From: Viola odorata
Lineage: Eukaryota > Streptophyta > Magnoliopsida > Malpighiales > Violaceae
DNA length: 64,000 bases
Reading direction: 5' to 3'
Assembly (NCBI GenBank): GCA_963691705.1
Contig: OY829538.1
Location: forward strand, 27,300,836 to 27,364,835
Shown here: piece after piece, positions 11,191-24,510 of the stretch
Numbering within the stretch: position 1 is the first letter of the stretch
Layout of the letters: each line of letters begins with the position of its first letter
Notes under the pieces: generated by a model
Seen by the model: the letters and a program-made list of their open reading frames with translations, nothing else
What the model was told of the DNA's origin: nothing
Databases searched by the model: none
Translations under genes and position numbers: made by a program

Positions 11191-13638
11191 ATGATGGTCA
11201 TGGGGTCTGTCATAACCCATCAGGTTGTTCAATCTAGCTCTCTCAATGATAAAACCTGTGATTTACATATTATTTCTTTGATTAAACCCCTTGGTCTCCA
11301 CTGTCTAGATGGAGTGGGTTTCTTCCATATAGAGAAAGGCTTTCTTTTCATGAATACGGGTTTTATAATCAAGGTGGACCAGATCTTCAGCCACAGGAAC
11401 AAAGGGAACTACAAATTTCCTCCACTGCCTGCAGAAAGGCAACCCTGTTCTACCTCTTGATGTAGATCTGCCCCCACCAGCTCCTGAACCTCAGCCAGTC
11501 CTTGCACCACAACCTGCTCGTCCACCAAATCCTCCATCAGCTGCTTCTAGTACCTCCCAGACAGATTCCCACAACTTAGCAACCCTCGCAGCTCGGACTG
11601 AGCTCCAGCAAAAAACTACTAGCGGTAAAATGACCCGGAGGCCGTTGTACATGCCAAGATAAAGATGATGGTCATAGGGTCTGTCATAACCCATCAGGTT
11701 GTTCAAGCTAGCTCTCTCAATGTTAAAACCTGTGATTTACATATTATTTCTTTGATTAAACCACTTGGTTTCCACTGTCTAAATGGAATGGGTTTCTTCC
11801 ATATAGAGAAAGGTTTTCTTTTGATGAATACAGGTCTCACAGTCAAGGTAGACCAGATCTTCAGCCACAAGAACAAAGGGAATTACAAATTTCCTCCAGT
11901 GGATGCAGAAGGCAACCCTGTTCTGCCTCTTAAAGAGGATCTGCCCCCACCAGCTCCTGCACCTCAGCCAGTCCTTGCACCACAACCTGCTCGTTCACCA
12001 AATCCTCCATCAGTTGCTTCTAGTACCTCCCAGACAGATTCCCACAACTTAGCAACCCTCGCAGCTCGAACTGAGCTCCTGTGTGAGCTCTTTGAGCTCC
12101 AGCAAAAAACTGCTAGCGGTAAATTGACCCGGAGGCCGTTGTACATGCAAAGATAAAGATGATGGTCATAGGGTCTGTCATAACCCATCAGGTTGTTCAA
12201 GCTAGCTCTCTGAATGTTAAAACCTGTGATTTACATATTATTTCTTTGATTAAACCACTTGGTCTCCACTGTCTAGATGGAATAGGTTCTTCCATATAGA
12301 GAAAGGTTTTCTTTTGATGAATATAGGTCTCACAATCAAGGTAGACCAGATCTTCAGCCACAAGAACAAAGGGAACTACAAATTTCCTCCACTGCATGCA
12401 GAAGGCAACCCTGTTCTACCTCTTGATGTAGATCTGCCCCCACCAGCTCCTGCACCTCAGCCAGTCCTTGCACAACAACCTGCTCCTCCACCAAATCCTC
12501 CATCAGCTGCTGCTAGTACCTCCCAGCCAGATTCCCACAACTTAGCAACCTTCGCAGCTCGGACTGAGCTCCTGGGCGAGCTCTTTGCGCTCCAGCAAAA
12601 AACTGGTAGCGGTAAATTGACCCGGAGGCCGTTGTACATGCCAAGATAAAGATGATGGTCATAGGGTCTGTCATAACCCATCAGGTTGTTCAAGCTAGCT
12701 CTCTCAATGTTAAAACCTGTGATTTACATATTATTTCTTTGATTAAACCACTTGGTGTCCACTGTCTAGATGGAGTGGGTTTCTTCCATATAGAGAAAGG
12801 CTTTCTTTTCATGAATACGGGTTTCACAATGAAGGTGGACCAGATCTTCAGCCACAAGAACAAAGGGAACTATAAATTTCCTCCACTGCATGCAGAAGGC
12901 AACCCTGTTCTACCTCTTGATGTAGATCTGCCCCCACCAGCTCCTGAACCTAAACCAGTCCTTGCACCACAACCTGCTCGTCCACCAAATCCTCCATCAG
13001 CCGCTTCTAGTACCTCCCAGACAGATTCCCACAACTTAGCAACCCTCGTAGCTCGGACTGAGCTCCTGTGTGAGCTCTTTGAGCTCCAGCAAAAAACTGC
13101 TAGCGGTAAATTGACCCGGAGGCCGTTGTACATGCCAAGATAAAGATGATGGCCTCGGGGTCTGTCATCACCCACCAGGTTGTTCAAGCTAGCTCTCTCA
13201 ATGTTAAAACATATGATTTACATGTTATTTCTTTGATTAAAGCACTTGGTCTCCGCTGTCTATATGGAATGGGTTTCTTTCATATAGAGAAAGGCTTTTT
13301 TTCATGAATACAGGTTTCACAATCAAGGTGGACCAGATCATCAGCCACAAGAACAAAGGGAACTACAAATTTCCTCCACTGCATGCAGAAGGCAACCCTG
13401 TTCTACCTCTTGATGTTGATCTGCCCCCACCAGCTCCTGCACCTCAGCCAGTCCTTATACCACAACCTGATCCTCCACCAAATCCTCCATCAGCTTCTGC
13501 TAGTACCTCCCAAACAGATTCCCACAACTTAGCAACCCTCGCAGCTCTGACTTAGCTTCTGCGTGAGCTCTTTGAGCTCCAGCAAAAAACTGCTAGCGGT
13601 AAATTGACCCGGAGGCCGTTGTACATGCCAAGATAAAG
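11191..13638 (+). repeat. 6-mer HOR copy 3, shortened to five monomers
   Basis: Monomers at 11191, 11665, 12159, 12652 and 13146 (2,448 bp). The first four match the other copies. The fifth joins the 5' part of the position-5 monomer (1-bp deletion in the T run, CTTTTTTTC) to a 3' part with the TAG nonsense change typical of position 6. One monomer was therefore lost, as expected from an in-register unequal exchange between positions 5 and 6. Confidence 0.88.
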
Positions 13639-16600
13639 ATGATGGTCATGGGGTCTGTCATAACCCATCAGGTTGTTCAATCTAGCTCTCTCAATGTTAA
13701 AACCTGTGATTTACATATTATTTCTTTGATTAAACCCCTTGGTCTCCACTGTCTAGATGGAGTGGGTTTCTTCCATATAGAGAAAGGCTTTCTTTTCATG
13801 AATACGGGTTTTATAATCAAGGTGGACCAGATCTTCAGCCACAAGAACAAAGGGAACTACAAATTTCCTCCACTGCCTCCAGAAAGGCAACCCTGTTCTA
13901 CCTCTTGATGTAGATCTGCCCCCACCAGCTCCTGAACCTCAGCCAGTCCTTGCACCACAACCTGCTCGTCCACCATATCCTCCATCAGCTGCTTCTAGTA
14001 CCTCCCAGACAGATTCCCACAACTTAGCAACCCTCGCAGCTCGGACTGAGCTCCTGTGTGAGCTCTTTGAGCTCCAGCAAAAAACTACTAGCGGTAAAAT
14101 GACCCGGAGGCCGTTGTACATGCCAAGATAAAGATGATGGTCATAGGGTCTGTCATAACCCATCAGGTTGTTCAAGCTAGCTCTCTCAATGTTAAAACCT
14201 GTGATTTACATATTATTTCTTTGATTAAACCACTTGGTCTCCACTGTCTAGATGGAATGGGTTTCTTCCATATAGAGAAAGGTTTTCTTTTGATGAATAT
14301 AGGTCTCACAATCAAGGTGGACCAGATCTTCAGCCACAAGAACAAAGGGAACTACAAATTTCCTCCACTGCCTCCAGAAAGGCAACCCTGTTCTACCTCT
14401 TGATGTAGATCTGCCCCCACCAGCTCCTGAACCTCAGCCAGTCCTTGCACCACAACCTGCTTGTCCACCAAATCCTCCATCAGCTGCTTCTAGTACCTCC
14501 CAGACAGATTCCCACAACTTAGCAACCCTCGCAGCTCGGACTGAGCTCCTGTGTGTGCTCTTTCAGCTCCAGCAAAAAACTGCTAGCGGTAAATTGACCC
14601 GGAGGCCGTTGTACATGCCAAGATAAAGATGATGACCTCGGGGTCTGTCATCACCCATCAGGTTGTTCAAGCTAGCTCTCTGAATGTTAAAACCTGTGAT
14701 TTACATATTATTTCTTTGATTAAACCACTTGGTCTCCACTGTCTAGATGGAATGGGTTTCTTCCATATAGAGAAAGGTTTTCTTTTGATGAATATAGGTC
14801 TCACAATCAAGGTAGACCAGATCTTCAGCCACAAGAACAAAGGGAACTACAAATTTCCTCCACTGCATGCAGAAGGCAACCCTGTTCTACCTCTTGATGT
14901 AGATCTGCCCCCACCAGCTCCTGCACCTCAGCCAGTCCTTGCACAACAACCTGCTCCTCCACCAAATCCTCCATCAGCTGCTGCTAGTACCTCCCAGCCA
15001 GATTCCCACAACTTAGCAACCTTCGCAGCTAGGGCTGAGCTCCTGTGCGAGCTCTTTGAGCTCCAGCAAAAACCTGGTAGCGGTAAATTGACCCGGAGGC
15101 CGTTGTACATGCCAAGATAAAGATGATGACCTCGGGGTCTGTCATCACCCACCAGGTTGTTCAAGCTAGCTCTCTCAATGTTAAAACATATGATTTACAT
15201 GTTATTTCTTTGATTAAAGCACTTGGTCTCCACTGTCTATATGGAATGGGTTTCTTTCATATAGAGAAAGGCTTTCTTTTCATGAATACAGGTTTCACAA
15301 TCAAGGTGGACCAGATCATCAGCCACAAGAACAAAGGGAACTACAAATTTCCTCCACTGCATGCAGAAGGCAACCCTGTTCTACCTCTTGATGTTGATCT
15401 GCCCCCACCAGCTCCTGCACCTCAGCCAGTCCTTATACCACAACCTGATCCTCCACCAAATCCTCCATCAGCTTCTGCTAGTACCTCCCAAACAGATTCC
15501 CACAACTTAGCAACCCTCGCAGCTCTGACTTAGCTTCTGCGTGAGCTCTTTGAGCTCCAGCAAAAAACTGCTAGCGGTAAATTGACCCGGAGGCCGTTGT
15601 ACATGCCAAGATAAAGATGATGGTCATGGGGTCTGTCATAACCCATCAGGTTGTTCAATCTAGCTCTCTCAATGATAAAACCTGTGATTTACATATTATT
15701 TCTTTGATTAAACCCCTTGGTCTCCACTGTCTAGATGGAGTGGGTTTCTTCCATATAGAGAAAGGCTTTCTTTTCATGAATACGGGTTTTATAATCAAGG
15801 TGGACCAGATCTTCAGCCACAGGAACAAAGGGAACTACAAATTTCCTCCACTGCCTGCAGAAAGGCAACCCTGTTCTACCTCTTGATGTAGATCTGCCCC
15901 CACCAGCTCCTGAACCTCAGCCAGTCCTTGCACCACAACCTGCTCGTCCACCAAATCCTCCATCAGCTGCTTCTAGTACCTCCCAGACAGATTCCCACAA
16001 CTTAGCAACCCTCGCAGCTCGGACTGAGCTCCTGTGTGAGCTCTTTGAGCTCCAGCAAAAAACTACTAGCGGTAAAATGACCCGGAGGCCGTTGTACATG
16101 CCAAGATAAAGATGATGGTCATAGGGTCTGTCATAACCCATCAGGTTGTTCAAGCTAGCTCTCTCAATGTTAAAACCTGTGATTTACATATTATTTCTTT
16201 GATTAAACCACTTGGTTTCCACTGTCTAAATGGAATGGGTTTCTTCCATATAGAGAAAGGTTTTCTTTTGATGAATACAGGTCTCACAGTCAAGGTAGAC
16301 CAGATCTTCAGCCACAAGAACAAAGGGAATTACAAATTTCCTCCAGTGGATGCAGAAGGCAACCCTGTTCTGCCTCTTAAAGAGGATCTGCCCCCACCAG
16401 CTCCTGCACCTCAGCCAGTCCTTGCACCACAACCTGCTCGTTCACCAAATCCTCCATCAGTTGCTTCTAGTACCTCCCAGACAGATTCCCACAACTTAGC
16501 AACCCTCGCAGCTCGGACTGAGCTCCTGTGTGAGCTCTTTGAGCTCCAGCAAAAAACTGCTAGCGGTAAATTGACCCGGAGGCCGTTGTACATGCCAAGA

Positions 16601-18085
16601 TAAAGATGATGGTCATAGGGTCTGTCATAACCCATCAGGTTGTTCAAGCTAGCTCTCTGAATGTTAAAACCTGTGATTTACATATTATTTCTTTGATTAA
16701 ACCACTTGGTCTCCACTGTCTAGATGGAATAGGTTCTTCCATATAGAGAAAGGTTTTCTTTTGATGAATATAGGTCTCACAATCAAGGTAGACCAGATCT
16801 TCAGCCACAAGAACAAAGGGAACTACAAATTTCCTCCACTGCATGCAGAAGGCAACCCTGTTCTACCTCTTGATGTAGATCTGCCCCCACCAGCTCCTGC
16901 ACCTCAGCCAGTCCTTGCACAACAACCTGCTCCTCCACCAAATCCTCCATCAGCTGCTGCTAGTACCTCCCAGCCAGATTCCCACAACTTAGCAACCTTC
17001 GCAGCTCGGACTGAGCTCCTGTGCGAGCTCTTTGCGCTCCAGCAAAAAACTGGTAGCGGTAAATTGACCCGGAGGCCGTTGTACATGCCAAGATAAAGAT
17101 GATGGTCATAGGGTCTGTCATAACCCATCAGGTTGTTCAAGCTAGCTCTCTCAATGTTAAAACCTGTGATTTACATATTATTTCTTTGATTAAACCACTT
17201 GGTGTCCACTGTCTAGATGGAGTGGGTTTCTTCCATATAGAGAAAGGCTTTCTTTTCATGAATACGGGTTTCACAATGAAGGTGGACCAGATCTTCAGCC
17301 ACAAGAACAAAGGGAACTATAAATTTCCTCCACTGCATGCAGAAGGCAACCCTGTTCTACCTCTTGATGTAGATCTGCCCCCACCAGCTCCTGAACCTAA
17401 ACCAGTCCTTGCACCACAACCTGCTCGTCCACCAAATCCTCCATCAGCCGCTTCTAGTACCTCCCAGACAGATTCCCACAACTTAGCAACCCTCGTAGCT
17501 CGGACTGAGCTCCTGTGTGAGCTCTTTGAGCTCCAGCAAAAACCTGGTAGCGGTAAATTGACCCGGAGGCCGTTGTACATGCCAAGATAAAGATGATGAC
17601 CTCGGGGTCTGTCATCACCCACCAGGTTGTTCAAGCTAGCTCTCTCAATGTTAAAACATATGATTTACATGTTATTTCTTTGATTAAAGCACTTGGTCTC
17701 CGCTGTCTATATGGAATGGGTTTCTTTCATATAGAGAAAGGCTTTTTTTCATGAATACAGGTTTCACAATCAAGGTGGACCAGATCATCAGCCACAAGAA
17801 CAAAGGGAACTACAAATTTCCTCCACTGCATGCAGAAGGCAACCCTGTTCTACCTCTTGATGTTGATCTGCCCCCACCAGCTCCTGCACCTCAGCCAGTC
17901 CTTATACCACAACCTGATCCTCCACCAAATCCTCCATCAGCTTCTGCTAGTACCTCCCAAACAGATTCCCACAACTTAGCAACCCTCGCAGCTCTGACTT
18001 AGCTTCTGCGTGAGCTCTTTGAGCTCCAGCAAAAAACTGCTAGCGGTAAATTGACCCGGAGGCCGTTGTACATGCCAAGATAAAG
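13639..18085 (+). repeat. 9-mer higher-order repeat, 4,447 bp, full copy
   Basis: Monomers start at 13639, 14134, 14629, 15123, 15617, 16112, 16606, 17099 and 17593. The first two carry the +1 A with a CTGCCTCCAGAAAGG form specific to this HOR. The monomer at 15617 is the undeleted relative of the 474-bp monomers. T at 14556 (GTGTGTGCTC) and A at 15232 distinguish this copy from the next one. Confidence 0.9.
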
Positions 18086-20907
18086 ATGATGGTCATGGGG
18101 TCTGTCATAACCCATCAGGTTGTTCAATCTAGCTCTCTCAATGTTAAAACCTGTGATTTACATATTATTTCTTTGATTAAACCCCTTGGTCTCCACTGTC
18201 TAGATGGAGTGGGTTTCTTCCATATAGAGAAAGGCTTTCTTTTCATGAATACGGGTTTTATAATCAAGGTGGACCAGATCTTCAGCCACAAGAACAAAGG
18301 GAACTACAAATTTCCTCCACTGCCTCCAGAAAGGCAACCCTGTTCTACCTCTTGATGTAGATCTGCCCCCACCAGCTCCTGAACCTCAGCCAGTCCTTGC
18401 ACCACAACCTGCTCGTCCACCATATCCTCCATCAGCTGCTTCTAGTACCTCCCAGACAGATTCCCACAACTTAGCAACCCTCGCAGCTCGGACTGAGCTC
18501 CTGTGTGAGCTCTTTGAGCTCCAGCAAAAAACTACTAGCGGTAAAATGACCCGGAGGCCGTTGTACATGCCAAGATAAAGATGATGGTCATAGGGTCTGT
18601 CATAACCCATCAGGTTGTTCAAGCTAGCTCTCTCAATGTTAAAACCTGTGATTTACATATTATTTCTTTGATTAAACCACTTGGTCTCCACTGTCTAGAT
18701 GGAATGGGTTTCTTCCATATAGAGAAAGGTTTTCTTTTGATGAATATAGGTCTCACAATCAAGGTGGACCAGATCTTCAGCCACAAGAACAAAGGGAACT
18801 ACAAATTTCCTCCACTGCCTCCAGAAAGGCAACCCTGTTCTACCTCTTGATGTAGATCTGCCCCCACCAGCTCCTGAACCTCAGCCAGTCCTTGCACCAC
18901 AACCTGCTTGTCCACCAAATCCTCCATCAGCTGCTTCTAGTACCTCCCAGACAGATTCCCACAACTTAGCAACCCTCGCAGCTCGGACTGAGCTCCTGTG
19001 TGAGCTCTTTCAGCTCCAGCAAAAAACTGCTAGCGGTAAATTGACCCGGAGGCCGTTGTACATGCCAAGATAAAGATGATGACCTCGGGGTCTGTCATCA
19101 CCCATCAGGTTGTTCAAGCTAGCTCTCTGAATGTTAAAACCTGTGATTTACATATTATTTCTTTGATTAAACCACTTGGTCTCCACTGTCTAGATGGAAT
19201 GGGTTTCTTCCATATAGAGAAAGGTTTTCTTTTGATGAATATAGGTCTCACAATCAAGGTAGACCAGATCTTCAGCCACAAGAACAAAGGGAACTACAAA
19301 TTTCCTCCACTGCATGCAGAAGGCAACCCTGTTCTACCTCTTGATGTAGATCTGCCCCCACCAGCTCCTGCACCTCAGCCAGTCCTTGCACAACAACCTG
19401 CTCCTCCACCAAATCCTCCATCAGCTGCTGCTAGTACCTCCCAGCCAGATTCCCACAACTTAGCAACCTTCGCAGCTAGGGCTGAGCTCCTGTGCGAGCT
19501 CTTTGAGCTCCAGCAAAAACCTGGTAGCGGTAAATTGACCCGGAGGCCGTTGTACATGCCAAGATAAAGATGATGACCTCGGGGTCTGTCATCACCCACC
19601 AGGTTGTTCAAGCTAGCTCTCTCAATGTTAAAACATATGATTTACATGTTATTTCTTTGATTAAAGCACTTGGTCTCCGCTGTCTATATGGAATGGGTTT
19701 CTTTCATATAGAGAAAGGCTTTCTTTTCATGAATACAGGTTTCACAATCAAGGTGGACCAGATCATCAGCCACAAGAACAAAGGGAACTACAAATTTCCT
19801 CCACTGCATGCAGAAGGCAACCCTGTTCTACCTCTTGATGTTGATCTGCCCCCACCAGCTCCTGCACCTCAGCCAGTCCTTATACCACAACCTGATCCTC
19901 CACCAAATCCTCCATCAGCTTCTGCTAGTACCTCCCAAACAGATTCCCACAACTTAGCAACCCTCGCAGCTCTGACTTAGCTTCTGCGTGAGCTCTTTGA
20001 GCTCCAGCAAAAAACTGCTAGCGGTAAATTGACCCGGAGGCCGTTGTACATGCCAAGATAAAGATGATGGTCATGGGGTCTGTCATAACCCATCAGGTTG
20101 TTCAATCTAGCTCTCTCAATGATAAAACCTGTGATTTACATATTATTTCTTTGATTAAACCCCTTGGTCTCCACTGTCTAGATGGAGTGGGTTTCTTCCA
20201 TATAGAGAAAGGCTTTCTTTTCATGAATACGGGTTTTATAATCAAGGTGGACCAGATCTTCAGCCACAGGAACAAAGGGAACTACAAATTTCCTCCACTG
20301 CCTGCAGAAAGGCAACCCTGTTCTACCTCTTGATGTAGATCTGCCCCCACCAGCTCCTGAACCTCAGCCAGTCCTTGCACCACAACCTGCTCGTCCACCA
20401 AATCCTCCATCAGCTGCTTCTAGTACCTCCCAGACAGATTCCCACAACTTAGCAACCCTCGCAGCTCGGACTGAGCTCCTGTGTGAGCTCTTTGAGCTCC
20501 AGCAAAAAACTACTAGCGGTAAAATGACCCGGAGGCCGTTGTACATGCCAAGATAAAGATGATGGTCATAGGGTCTGTCATAACCCATCAGGTTGTTCAA
20601 GCTAGCTCTCTCAATGTTAAAACCTGTGATTTACATATTATTTCTTTGATTAAACCACTTGGTTTCCACTGTCTAAATGGAATGGGTTTCTTCCATATAG
20701 AGAAAGGTTTTCTTTTGATGAATACAGGTCTCACAGTCAAGGTAGACCAGATCTTCAGCCACAAGAACAAAGGGAATTACAAATTTCCTCCAGTGGATGC
20801 AGAAGGCAACCCTGTTCTGCCTCTTAAAGAGGATCTGCCCCCACCAGCTCCTGCACCTCAGCCAGTCCTTGCACCACAACCTGCTCGTTCACCAAATCCT
20901 CCATCAG
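18086..20907 (+). repeat. 9-mer HOR, second copy, broken after 2,822 bp
   Basis: It matches 13639-16460 at an offset of 4,447 bp. The match ends inside the monomer at 20559: position 20908 is C where 16461 is T, and from there the 3' part switches to a CCAGCCAGATTCCC...ACTGGTAGC form. A at 19003 and G at 19679 are the forms opposite to 14556 and 15232. Confidence 0.87.
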
Positions 20908-22080
20908 CTGCTTCTAGTACCTCCCAGCCAGATTCCCACAACTTAGCAACCCTCGCAGCTCGGACTGAGCTCTTCTGTGAGCTCTTTGAGCTCCAGCAAA
21001 AAACTGGTAGCGGTAAATTGACCCGGAGGCCGTTGTACATGCCAAGATAAAGATGATGGTCATAGGGTCTGTCATAACCCATCAGGTTGTTCAAGCTAGC
21101 TCTCTCAATGTTAAAACCTGTGATTTACATATTATTTCTTTGATTAAACCACTTGGTCTCCACTGTCTAGATGGAGTGGGTTTCTTCCATATAGAGAAAG
21201 GCTTTCTTTTCATGAATACGGGTTTTACAATCAAGGTGGACCAGATCTTCAGCCAAAACAACAAAGGGAACTACAAATTTCCTCCACTGCATGCAGAAAG
21301 GCAACCCTGTTCTACCTCTTGATGTAGATCTGCCCCCACCAGCTCCTGAACCTAAACCAGTCCTTGCACCACAACCTGCTCGTCCACCAAATCCTCCATC
21401 AGCTGCTTCTAGTACCTCCTAGACAGATTCCCACAACTTAGCAACCCTCGCAGCTCGGACTGAGCTCCTGTGTGAGCTTTTTGAGCTCCAGCAAAAAACT
21501 GCTAGCGGTAAATTGACGCGGAGGCCGTTGTACATGCCAAGATAAAGATGATGGTCATAGGGTCTGTCATAACCCATCAGGTTGTTCAAGCTAGCTCTCT
21601 CAATGTTAAAACCTGTGATTTACAAATTATTTCTTTGATTAAACCACTTGGTCTCCACTGTCTAGATGGAGTGGGTTTCTTCCATATAGAGAAAGGCTTT
21701 CTTTTCATGAGTACGGGTTTCACAATCAAGGTGGACCAGATCTTCAGCCACAAGAACAAAGGGAACTACAAATTTCCTCCACTGCATGCAGAAGGCAACC
21801 CTGTTCTACCCCTTGATGTAGATCTGCCACCACCAGCTCCTGAACCTCAGCCAGTCCTTGCACCACAACCTGCTCGTCCACCAAATCCTCCATCAGTTGC
21901 TTCTAGTACCTCCCAGACAGATTCCCACAACTTAGCAACCCTCGCATCTCGGACTGAGCTCCTGTGTGAGCTCTTTGAGCTCCAGCAAAAAACTGCTAGC
22001 GGTAAATTGACCCGGAGGCCGTTGTACATGCCAAGATAAAGATGATGACCTCGGGGTCTGTCATCACCCATCAGGTTGTT
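20908..22080 (+). repeat. Non-HOR monomers at the end of duplication copy 1
   Basis: This holds the rest of monomer 20559, then 21053 and 21548. The 21053 unit has three lesions or rare forms: +1 A, CAG changed to TAG at 21420-21422, and GACGCGG in place of GACCCGG. The 21548 unit is intact and has the FMSTG (ATGAGTACGGG) variant typical of the right domain, so it resembles sequences at 49.6-64 kb more than its own neighbours. Confidence 0.8.
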
Positions 22081-24510
22081 GAAGCTAGCTCTCTCATTGT
22101 TAAAACCTATGATTTACATGGTTTTTCTTTGATTAAACCACTTGGTCTCCACTGTCTAGATGGAATGGGTTTCTTCCATATAGAGAAAGGTTTTCTTTTG
22201 ATGAATACAGGTCTCACAATCAAGGTAGACCAGATCTTCAGCCACAAGAACAAAGGGAACTACAAATTTCCTCCACTGCATGCAGAAGGCAACCCTGTTC
22301 TACCTCTTGATGTAGATCTGCCCCCACCAGCTCCTGCACCTCAGCCAGTCCTTGCACAACAACCTGCTCCTCCACCAAATCCTCCATCAGCTGCTGCTAG
22401 TACCTCCCAGCCAGATTCCCACAACTTAGCAACCTTCGCAGCTCGGACTGAGCTCCTGTGCGAGCTCTTTGCGCTCCAGCAAAAAACTGGTAGCGGTAAA
22501 TTGACCCGGAGGCCGTTGTACATGCCAAGATAAAGATGATGGTCATAGGGTCTGTCATAACCCATCAGGTTGTTCAAGCTAGCTCTCTCAATGTTAAAAC
22601 CTGTGATTTACATATTATTTCTTTGATTAAACCACTTGGTGTCCACTGTCTAGATGGAGTGGGTTTCTTCCATATAGAGAAAGGCTTTCTTTTCATGAAT
22701 ACGGGTTTCACAATGAAGGTGGACCAGATCTTCAGCCACAAGAACAAAGGGAACTATAAATTTCCTCCACTGCATGCAGAAGTCAACCCTGTTCTACCTC
22801 TTGATGTAGATCTGCCCCCACCAGCTCCTGAACCTAAACCAGTCCTTGCACCACAACCTGCTCGTCCACCAAATCCTCCATCAGCCGCTTCTAGTACCTC
22901 CCAGACAGATTCCCACAACTTAGCAACCCTCGTAGCTCGGACTGAGCTCCTGTGTGAGCTCTTTGAGCTCCAGCAAAAAACTGCTAGCGGTAAATTGACC
23001 CGGAGGCCGTTGTACATGCCAAGATAAAGATGAAGGTCATAGGGTCTGTCATAACCCATCAGGTTGTTCAAGCTAGCTCTCTGAATGTTAAAACCTGTGA
23101 TTTACATATTATTTCTTTGATTAAACCACTTGGTCTCCACTGTCTAGATGGAATAGGTTCTTCCATATAGAGAAAGGTTTTCTTTTGATGAATATAGGTC
23201 TCACAATCAAGGTAGACCAGATCTTCAGCCACAAGAACAAAGGGAACTACAAATTTCCTCCACTGCATGCAGAAGGCAACCCTGTTCTACCTCTTGATGT
23301 AGATCTGCCCCCACCAGCTCCTGCACCTCAGCCAGTCCTTGCACAACAACCTGCTCCTCCACCAAATCCTCCATCAGCTGCTGCTAGTACCTCCCAGCCA
23401 GATTCCCACAACTTAGCAACCTTCGCAGCTCGGACTGAGCTCCTGTGCGAGCTCTTTGCGCTCCAGCAAAAAACTGGTAGCGGTAAATTGACCCGGAGGC
23501 CGTTGTACATGCCAAGATAAAGATGATGGTCATAGGGTCTGTCATAACCCATCAGGTTGTTCAAGCTAGCTCTCTCAATGTTAAAACCTGTGATTTACAT
23601 ATTATTTCTTTGATTAAACCACTTGGTGTCCACTGTCTAGATGGAGTGGGTTTCTTCCATATAGAGAAAGGCTTTCTTTTCATGAATACGGGTTTCACAA
23701 TGAAGGTGGACCAGATCTTCAGCCACAAGAACAAAGGGAACTATAAATTTCCTCCACTGCATGCAGAAGGCAACCCTGTTCTACCTCTTGATGTAGATCT
23801 GCCCCCACCAGCTCCTGAACCTAAACCAGTCCTTGCACCACAACCTGCTCGTCCACCAAATCCTCCATCAGCCGCTTCTAGTACCTCCCAGACAGATTCC
23901 CACAACTTAGCAACCCTCGTAGCTCGGACTGAGCTCCTGTGTGAGCTCTTTGAGCTCCAGCAAAAAACTGCTAGCGGTAAATTGACCCGGAGGCCGTTGT
24001 ACATGCCAAGATAAAGATGATGGCCTCGGGGTCTGTCATCACCCACCAGGTTGTTCAAGCTAGCTCTCTCAATGTTAAAACATATGATTTACATGTTATT
24101 TCTTTGATTAAAGCACTTGGTCTCCGCTGTCTATATGGAATGGGTTTCTTTCATATAGAGAAAGGCTTTCTTTTCATGAATACAGGTTTCACAATCAAGG
24201 TGGACCAGATCATCAGCCACAAGAACAAAGGGAACTACAAATTTCCTCCACTGCATGCAGAAGGCAACCCTGTTCTACCTCTTGATGTTGATCTACCCCC
24301 ACCAGCTCCTGCACCTCAGCCAGTCCTTATACCACAACCTGATCCTCCACCAAATCCTCCATCAGCTTCTGCTAGTACCTCCCAAACAGATTCCCACAAC
24401 TTAGCAACCCTCGCAGCTCTGACTTAGCTTCTGCGTGAGCTCTTTGAGCTCCAGCAAAAAACTGCTAGCGGTAAATTGACCCGGAGGCCGTTGTACATGC
24501 CAAGATAAAG
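22042..24510 (+). repeat. Five-monomer spacer between the two large duplication copies
   Basis: Monomers start at 22042, 22536, 23030, 23523 and 24017. The 5' part of 22042 (GTTGAAGCT, CTCATTGTT, CATGGTTTTTC) matches only the units at 53104, 56562 and 62984, while its 3' part matches 23030. The units 22042/22536 and 23030/23523 form a dimer of about 987 bp. The 23030 unit has lost its boundary ATG (ATGAAGG). The 24017 unit is a TAG nonsense variant that leads into the next 7-mer. G at the usual GAAGGC is T at GAAGTC in 22536. Confidence 0.82.

Larger units (their letters stand above)
1..22080 (+). repeat. Large segmental duplication, copy 1 (offset 26,122 bp)
   Basis: The order of monomer variants and indels in 1-22080 is repeated at 26123-48202, always at an offset of 26,122 bp (53 monomers). 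Examples are 366/26488, 5307/31429, 13639/39761 and 21548/47670. Similarity stops sharply at 22081, where this copy reads GTTGAAGCT and the other GTTCAAGCT and the monomers then diverge. The left edge lies outside the window. Differences seen by eye between the copies are very few: T at 7854 against C at 33976, A at 15232 against G at 41354, and C at 10056 against T at 36178. Further silent differences may exist. The duplication is therefore recent compared with divergence among monomer types. Confidence 0.93.
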
